From an uncultured Clostridia bacterium (lineage in GTDB: Bacteria > Bacillota > Clostridia > TANB77 > CAG-508), in NCBI GenBank assembly GCA_934120675.1, contig CAKOUU010000024.1, forward strand, positions 1 through 19,295: DNA of 19,295 nucleotides, read 5' to 3'. The notes under the pieces are model-generated. The model ran no database searches. It was given only the letters and a program-made list of their open reading frames with translations, and was not told the DNA's origin. The position numbers were made by a program, and so were the translations under genes. Each line of letters begins with the position of its first letter. The stretch's first letter is position 1. This document shows, piece by piece, positions 15,382-19,295 of this stretch.

Positions 15382-15896
15382 TTATAAATTGTCTTTCGCA
15401 TCATTTTTTACATAAATATCTTTCCAAAATTCTTCATTGCTAAATTCTAACCCTTTTTCACTTTCATCATACCAAAATTTATCTTCTTCAGATAATTCTC
15501 CTAGGGTATTCAAATGACTAATTTGCAAAATTCCCATTGCATTTGCAATATCAAAAAATAATGGAAATTGTTCTAATTCATAATCTGTTAATTTATTATA
15601 TTTTTGATATTCTTCTAAAATCATTTTTACTTTTTTCTTTGTGTTTTCTTTGTTTTCTGCATCTAAACATAAATTACAAGAACTTACTGCTAAGTCAATA
15701 ATTCTAGGAATATAATTAGAAACTGCAAAATCTATAATCCATAATTTATTATTTTTATCTTTCATAACATTTGTACTTATAATATCTCCATGAAGGAGGG
15801 TTCATTTTTATTTTATATTAAAAATGCTATTCAAATTTTATTTCACATTGATCTAACATTGCGGTTGGATGTTCGTATATTAATTCCTGTATTTTT
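15382..15896 (-). pseudogene. APH/choline-kinase-type phosphotransferase, 5'-truncated and frameshifted
   Basis: The readable part, about 15382-15807, begins TLLHGDIISTNVMKDKNNKLWIIDFA. HGDxxxxN is the catalytic loop and IIDF the metal-binding segment of the APH kinase fold, so the protein once phosphorylated a small hydroxyl compound. The first ATG (15765) lies after the HGD motif, so the protein from it would lack the catalytic loop. Upstream, 15827-15893 reads QELIYEHPTAMLDQCEIKFE in a different frame and then meets stops. This fits the segment before HGD in such kinases. The N-terminal lobe is missing and the remnant runs directly into the end of the phosphodiesterase gene, so a deletion is likely. 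Confidence 0.7.
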
Positions 15897-16614
15897 AATT
15901 GTTCATTATTAATTCATTTAATTTATCTGGAAAATTTACAGTCATTCCATCTATATCTAAATTATATACTTTTAACATTATATTTTCATTAGAAACTCCC
16001 CATAATCTAACACCCAGATTATTTTTTCTTGCTAATTTAATTCCATTTTCTGAAACTAAGTCAGCTGGTGGACATATTTGATTTCCAGAAATTTTCATAA
16101 ACTCTAATATATTTTTTTGATTTATATCTTCTTTAATAAGCCATCCTATTTTTATAGTCTTGTCTAATTTTCTAACATTTAATAATGCATTATATTTGAA
16201 TGAAGTAATAAAAACATTGGCTTTATTATAATATTTTTTTATAATTTCTAAGGTTTCTTTTTCTATCCCTTCTTCTTTTAATTCTATTGCTAAAATTAAA
16301 TCTTTGCTTGATACTTCTTTCATAAAATCTTCAAATAGAACTATCTTTTCATTTTCAAATTCTTCACTAAACCAACTTCCAAAATCAAATTCTAATAGTT
16401 CTTTATATGTATAGTCCGATATTTTTCCTGTTCCATTTGACTTCTCATCTATTTTATCGTCATGAAATATAACTATTTTTTCATCTTTAGTCTTTTGTAA
16501 ATCTAGTTCTATTCCGTTTGTTCCTATTTGAAATGCTTTTTTAAAAGCTGCCATTGTATTTTCTGGTGCATATGCTGATGCTCCTCTATGTGCATAATTA
16601 ACAAAAGTATTCAT
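15895..16614 (-). CDS. glycerophosphodiester phosphodiesterase
   Basis: A 239-aa cytosolic TIM-barrel enzyme that splits glycerophosphodiesters into glycerol-3-phosphate and an alcohol. It has the full GDPD active site: H9-R10 (AHRGASAYAPENT), E36 and D38 (GIELDLQ) and H51 (VIFHDD). Later AIELKEEG and the final WGVSN...DGMTVNFP are also typical. The length is normal for the bacterial short form (about 240 aa) and no signal peptide is seen. AGGAAAG stands before the ATG. Downstream it abuts the kinase remnant with no gap, which suggests a deletion joined them. It is intact. Confidence 0.9.
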   Translation of the reverse strand: MNTFVNYAHRGASAYAPENTMAAFKKAFQIGTNGIELDLQKTKDEKIVIFHDDKIDEKSNGTGKISDYTYKELLEFDFGSWFSEEFENEKIVLFEDFMKEVSSKDLILAIELKEEGIEKETLEIIKKYYNKANVFITSFKYNALLNVRKLDKTIKIGWLIKEDINQKNILEFMKISGNQICPPADLVSENGIKLARKNNLGVRLWGVSNENIMLKVYNLDIDGMTVNFPDKLNELIMNN

Positions 16615-16623
16615 ATTCTTTCC

Positions 16624-16790
16624 TACCTTTCTTTATAACTTTTATTATTATGTATTTTCTTTATATCATTTTTATATACAGCTATTATTCCAGTAATTAA
16701 TAATATTAAATCTTCTAATACCATAAACCAACTATGATGATAAATATAATGTGAACCATATAAAAATCATAAATAGCTTCACATACATAA
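16624..16790 (-). pseudogene. remnant of a small membrane protein
   Basis: Immediately upstream of the phosphodiesterase gene, the minus strand reads YIYHHSWFMVLEDLILLIT, then GIIAVYKNDIKKIHNNKSYKER and a stop. This is one hydrophobic helix followed by a basic tail, the pattern of a small membrane protein's C terminus. Upstream the frame meets a stop (SYL stop FLYGSH), and no ribosome binding site is seen. It may be the end of a lost gene or a 33-aa peptide from the internal ATG. The rest of 16615-16931 holds the left direct repeat and nothing else I can recognise. Confidence 0.35.
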
Positions 16791-16823
16791 TTTAAAGATT
16801 GTACATTTTCTTGTATGCCTCTT

Positions 16824-16931
16824 AATTTTATTTTATATTATCATAAATACCAAATTATTACAATAAATATGCAAAAAATAAAGTGCCATTAACTAACATT
16901 TTATTTCAGTAATTACATGTTTTATATTATT
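16824..16931. repeat. left direct repeat flanking the ORF6N gene
   Basis: Matches 17982-18058 with a few substitutions and an extra ~31 bases (about 16847-16877). It includes a hairpin, AATAAAGTG (16877-16885) with CATTTTATT (16897-16905), where a C-to-T change relative to the right copy turns a G-C pair into G-U. It ends exactly at the stop codon of the ORF6N gene and probably terminates it. Confidence 0.65.
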
Positions 16932-17897
16932 TTATTGTGTTTTGACTTCTTCTACACAACTTATCTTTTCTATGTATTCAATATCTTCTATTTTAGAAAT
17001 TGCAAAACATTTCTTTCCTAAATCTTTAAGTGATGCTCCACAATGATATAACCCTTTGTTATCAATTACTATAAATCTATCATGAAACTTATTTGTATAT
17101 GCAATTTTTAATATAGGATATTGTTTATTAAATTTTTGAATATCCAATTTGGTTAATTTGTTATTTTGTATTGTTAAAATTATAACTTCAACATTTTTGT
17201 TTTTCTTTTGTAGCATTTCTAAAATACTGTCATCTATATAATTGTCTATAATTAAAATTTTGTTTTTCGCTCTTTTTATAATACCAATTATCAAACTATA
17301 AGCATCATATATCTGCCCATCAAAAAATATTTTTTGTTTAAATTCTTCTTTTTCATTTTTTTGTAATTCATCAAATACTTTTTCAAATTTTTCTTCATGT
17401 TTTGTTAGTGTTTTACTTTGTTCTAATAATTTATATTCTATATTTGTTAGCCTGTCAAAAACTTGTCCATTTGATAATATGAATTTTCGCATTTCCACAA
17501 ATGCGTCCATTATATTTATGCTTACTTTAACTGCTATTTCATTTTTTAATAAACCTGAAAGCATTGCTATTCCTTGCTCTGTAAATGCATAAGGTAAAAA
17601 TTTTTTATTTCTAAATTTATTTTCAAATACTTTTGAGGCGGTCGCAATTTGCGACCTCAAGTTATCAATTTCATTTTCTGTCAATTGAAAACAAAATTTT
17701 TCTGGAAATCTATTAATATTTCTTCTAACTGTTTCATTTATTCTTTTTGTAGTATATTGATATAGCATCGCAACATCACTATCTAGCATTACTTGTCTTC
17801 CTCTAATCGTATAAATTAAATTTCTAATATTATCTGATGAATTTTTCACCAATTCAATTTTATCATTTGTATTATTTTTCTCAACAGCGTTTTCCAT
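16932..17897 (-). CDS. ORF6N-domain protein with PLD-like C-terminal domain
   Basis: A 321-aa protein starting at the ATG 17895-17897 (GGAGTGG before it); the longer frame to 17960 has no such site. The N-terminal half is an ORF6N DNA-binding domain of the phage antirepressor kind: IYTIRGRQVMLDSDVAMLY, RNINRFPEKFCFQLTENE, LPYAFTEQGIAMLSGLL. A coiled coil follows (EQSKTLTKHEEKFEKVFDEL). The C-terminal third (DAYSLIIGIIKRAKNKILIIDNYID...FHDRFIVIDNKGLYHCGASLKDLG) resembles one half of a phospholipase-D fold with an HxxxxxxD/N-type motif. It is probably a DNA-binding protein of phage or mobile origin; an enzymatic role is not proven. It is bracketed by direct repeats at 16824-16931 and 17982-18058. 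Confidence 0.8.
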   Translation of the reverse strand: MENAVEKNNTNDKIELVKNSSDNIRNLIYTIRGRQVMLDSDVAMLYQYTTKRINETVRRNINRFPEKFCFQLTENEIDNLRSQIATASKVFENKFRNKKFLPYAFTEQGIAMLSGLLKNEIAVKVSINIMDAFVEMRKFILSNGQVFDRLTNIEYKLLEQSKTLTKHEEKFEKVFDELQKNEKEEFKQKIFFDGQIYDAYSLIIGIIKRAKNKILIIDNYIDDSILEMLQKKNKNVEVIILTIQNNKLTKLDIQKFNKQYPILKIAYTNKFHDRFIVIDNKGLYHCGASLKDLGKKCFAISKIEDIEYIEKISCVEEVKTQ

Positions 17898-17981
17898 AAT
17901 ACCACTCCATTCCCACTTATGTATATATTTACTAATAAATATATTTGTATTATATATCATGTAGCATTAACCGTCAAGTAT

Positions 17982-18058
17982 AATTTTATTTTATATTATC
18001 ATAATAAAGTGCTATTAACTAACACTTTATTTCAGTAATCACATGTTTTATATTATTT
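17982..18058. repeat. right direct repeat flanking the ORF6N gene
   Basis: About 77 bp, the partner of 16824-16931. Its hairpin AATAAAGTG (18003-18011) with CACTTTATT (18023-18031) is perfect over 9 bp. The stretch 17961-18163 holds this repeat and otherwise AT-rich sequence with no gene. Confidence 0.65.
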
Positions 18059-18163
18059 TTTCGTTATTTTTATAAAAAAAGTTCATTTTTACAGATTGTG
18101 TATTTTTTTCTTTTCTTACAGTATCAGCAGTTAGCTATTCGTGTTGTTTTCTGACACCAAAGG

Positions 18164-18241
18164 ACTGGGCCACAATTGATGGCTTATCTCTGCCAGGTCA
18201 GTATGTGGCTTGAGAGGTATCAGCCTAAAATTGAATTATAA
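18164..18241 (+). pseudogene. 3' fragment of a second asnB
   Basis: These 78 bp (26 codons with the TAA) align without gaps to the last 78 bp of asnB (14702-14779), with 70 identical bases by my count. They encode TGPQLMAYLCQVSMWLERYQ and PKIEL. Four of the changes are synonymous third-position changes and the amino-acid changes are mild (N to S, K to R, I to L). The fragment therefore came from a paralogue that evolved under selection, not from a fresh local copy. Upstream of 18164 the similarity stops abruptly. Confidence 0.85.
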
Positions 18242-18283
18242 TATTCACCTCATAACTAAAATAATTTTCCTATGTATTATAAA

Positions 18284-18316
18284 AGCAAGTGGTTATCAAT
18301 AATCACTTGCTAAAAA
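18284..18316 (-). terminator. intrinsic terminator of the membrane-anchored protein gene
   Basis: AGCAAGTGGTTA (18284-18295) pairs over 12 positions with TAATCACTTGCT (18300-18311), including one G-U. On the minus strand TTTTAT follows; on the plus strand AAAAATTTT follows. Confidence 0.75.
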
Positions 18317-18354
18317 TTTTATTATTCTCTTAAATTATACAATATAACATTTCT

Positions 18355-19062
18355 TTATTTTTCACTATTTAATATTTCATAATTATCTAGATTTGGTCTT
18401 TCTACATCTTTATCTGTTACTACATCTAATTTTACATTTCTATTGCAATCTAATTTTATTAATCCCATAGCACTATAATCAATTCTTTTCATTATTAAGC
18501 CTGTATCCTTATCAATATAAAAGATTGTTGGATTTACTTTAGTATTATCTTTATTCCATACTTGAACAAGTATAGTCATTCTTCCATTATACTGCTTTTC
18601 ACCTAAATATTCAAAATTAGTATTAAAAGTTTTTTCATCAGCAATTATTGAATAGTCAAAACCTTTTTGATTATATAAAACTGTTTCATCACCATAATTA
18701 TAATAACTTTTTAAAGATGAAACACCTGCATTTTTTCCCATTATACTAATTACTTCATCTGTATTATAATTTTCCCATCTTAAAATATTACCATTGCTTA
18801 CACATTTTATAACACCATCTTTTATATAATATTCTGTTTTAATTTCATTTACTTTTTTAAACAATATATATTCTTCAGAAGAATAATAATAATTTGAACA
18901 TTCTTCTCCTTTTTTTAATAATGTAATAACTTCCTCTCTTGTCATTGTATTGTCTTTCTTTAAAATTCCATTAAAGTGTAAAATTGTAAAATAAATTAAT
19001 GTAATTAATAATAATGATAATATTATAATTCCAATAATTTTAAATATTTTTTTCATTTTCAT
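18355..19062 (-). CDS. membrane-anchored extracytoplasmic protein of unknown function
   Basis: A 235-aa protein with a basic start (MKMKKIFK) and one hydrophobic segment (residues about 9-30). There is no lipobox Cys and no clear cleavage site, so it is probably an N-terminally anchored protein facing outward. The rest is rich in Tyr, Asn, Lys and beta-prone segments (YYIKDGVIKCVSNGNILRW; FYIDKDTGLIMKRIDY). The pattern recalls the LolA/outer-membrane-carrier-like fold seen in Firmicutes surface proteins, but this is weak. GAGGG precedes the ATG. A c-di-GMP-I riboswitch fills its leader, and a promoter is at 19179-19207, so expression should follow the motile-sessile switch. Confidence 0.7.
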   Translation of the reverse strand: MKMKKIFKIIGIIILSLLLITLIYFTILHFNGILKKDNTMTREEVITLLKKGEECSNYYYSSEEYILFKKVNEIKTEYYIKDGVIKCVSNGNILRWENYNTDEVISIMGKNAGVSSLKSYYNYGDETVLYNQKGFDYSIIADEKTFNTNFEYLGEKQYNGRMTILVQVWNKDNTKVNPTIFYIDKDTGLIMKRIDYSAMGLIKLDCNRNVKLDVVTDKDVERPNLDNYEILNSEK

Positions 19063-19084
19063 ATAAATTCCCTCTTTTCATTTG

Positions 19085-19158
19085 TGCAACCTAGCCATCA
19101 TAAGCATATATACTTTTAGACCTTTGGCTTTGCGTCATAAACTTTAGTTTATTTTGCT
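19085..19158 (-). promoter_or_regulatory. type-I cyclic di-GMP riboswitch (GEMM-I)
   Basis: On the minus strand the order is GCAAAA, hairpin ATAAACT/AGTTTAT, then GACGCAAAGCC, AAAGGTCTAA, a variable stem, and ATGATGGCTAGGTTGC. These are the conserved blocks of the GEMM-I aptamer in their proper order and spacing. The closing helix is GCAA with TTGC. It begins about 14 nt after the predicted transcription start and ends 22 nt before the ATG at 19062. No terminator stem lies between the aptamer and the ribosome binding site, which suggests control of translation. Confidence 0.88.
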
Positions 19159-19178
19159 ATTTTACAATATCTACCTAT

Positions 19179-19207
19179 ATTTTAGCATGTTCTACGACAT
19201 TTTTCAA
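19179..19207 (-). promoter_or_regulatory. sigma-A promoter upstream of the riboswitch
   Basis: On the minus strand TTGAAA (19202-19207), a 17-bp spacer and TAAAAT (19179-19184). Confidence 0.7.
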
Positions 19208-19228
19208 CTTTTTTATAATAGTAATTAT

Positions 19229-19252
19229 CCCCCGGCTTAGCCGGGGGCTTTT
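19229..19252 (+). terminator. GC-rich intrinsic-terminator-like hairpin
   Basis: CCCCCGGC (19229-19236) pairs perfectly with GCCGGGGG (19240-19247) around TTA, followed by CTTTTTAC. It is oriented for plus-strand transcription, but no plus-strand gene lies to its left. A second small hairpin GCCT/AGGC follows at 19263-19273. These may be the end of a repeated element or of an RNA. Confidence 0.55.
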
Positions 19253-19295
19253 TACTCATAACGCCTAAAAGGCTATATTACAAGCAGAGCCTCAA

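Noticed and set aside
1..19295. CRISPR array or a recognised multi-gene defence system
   Set aside because: No regularly spaced repeats and no Cas, restriction-modification or CBASS-type core genes were seen; the AlbA_2 and SIS proteins alone do not define a known system.

Overview
The window is AT-rich DNA (well under one third G+C by eye) with strong Shine-Dalgarno sequences, sigma-A type promoters and intrinsic terminators. The families present (TnpV, MobV relaxase, DUF6076, DUF5662, AlbA_2/Schlafen-type ATPase, ORF6N, a type-I c-di-GMP riboswitch) point to a low-GC Bacillota, most likely an anaerobic gut-type Clostridia. This placement is inferred from gene content; no rRNA marker is present.

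Positions ~130 to 11912 look like a decayed integrative and mobilizable element sitting against the 3' end of tRNA-Leu(UAA) (11913-12000, minus). Its right end holds an excisionase (10315-10515) and a Tn916-family tyrosine integrase broken by a stop codon and a frameshift (10549-11813). Its transfer module is a MobV relaxase broken by three stops and two frameshifts (2269-3533), with a small downstream gene, a candidate oriT and TnpV. Cargo includes an MFS transporter, an unrecognised 108-aa gene in its own promoter-terminator cassette, a SIS-domain protein, a coupled radical SAM/HD-hydrolase pair, an AlbA_2 ATPase-like regulator and a DUF6076 zinc-ribbon protein. A gene-free stretch (about 5466-5864) has its own promoter and many inverted repeats and is a good candidate for an undescribed structured RNA. 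At 10001-10056 the xis/int promoter and the DUF6076 promoter overlap at their -10 boxes. The first ~145 bases look like the integrase-side end of a second related element, so two elements may have accreted.

Right of the tRNA the window looks more chromosomal but also eroded: a DUF5662 gene, asnB with a one-base frameshift, a pyroglutamyl-peptidase-like protein, the remains of an APH-type kinase, an intact glycerophosphodiester phosphodiesterase, and an ORF6N protein bracketed by direct repeats. A second, diverged 78-bp asnB 3' end at 18164-18241 shows that a paralogous asnB was once here.

The far right carries a minus-strand gene for a membrane-anchored extracytoplasmic protein whose leader is a clear type-I c-di-GMP (GEMM-I) riboswitch, preceded by a good promoter. 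The window ends in GC-rich hairpins of unknown origin.
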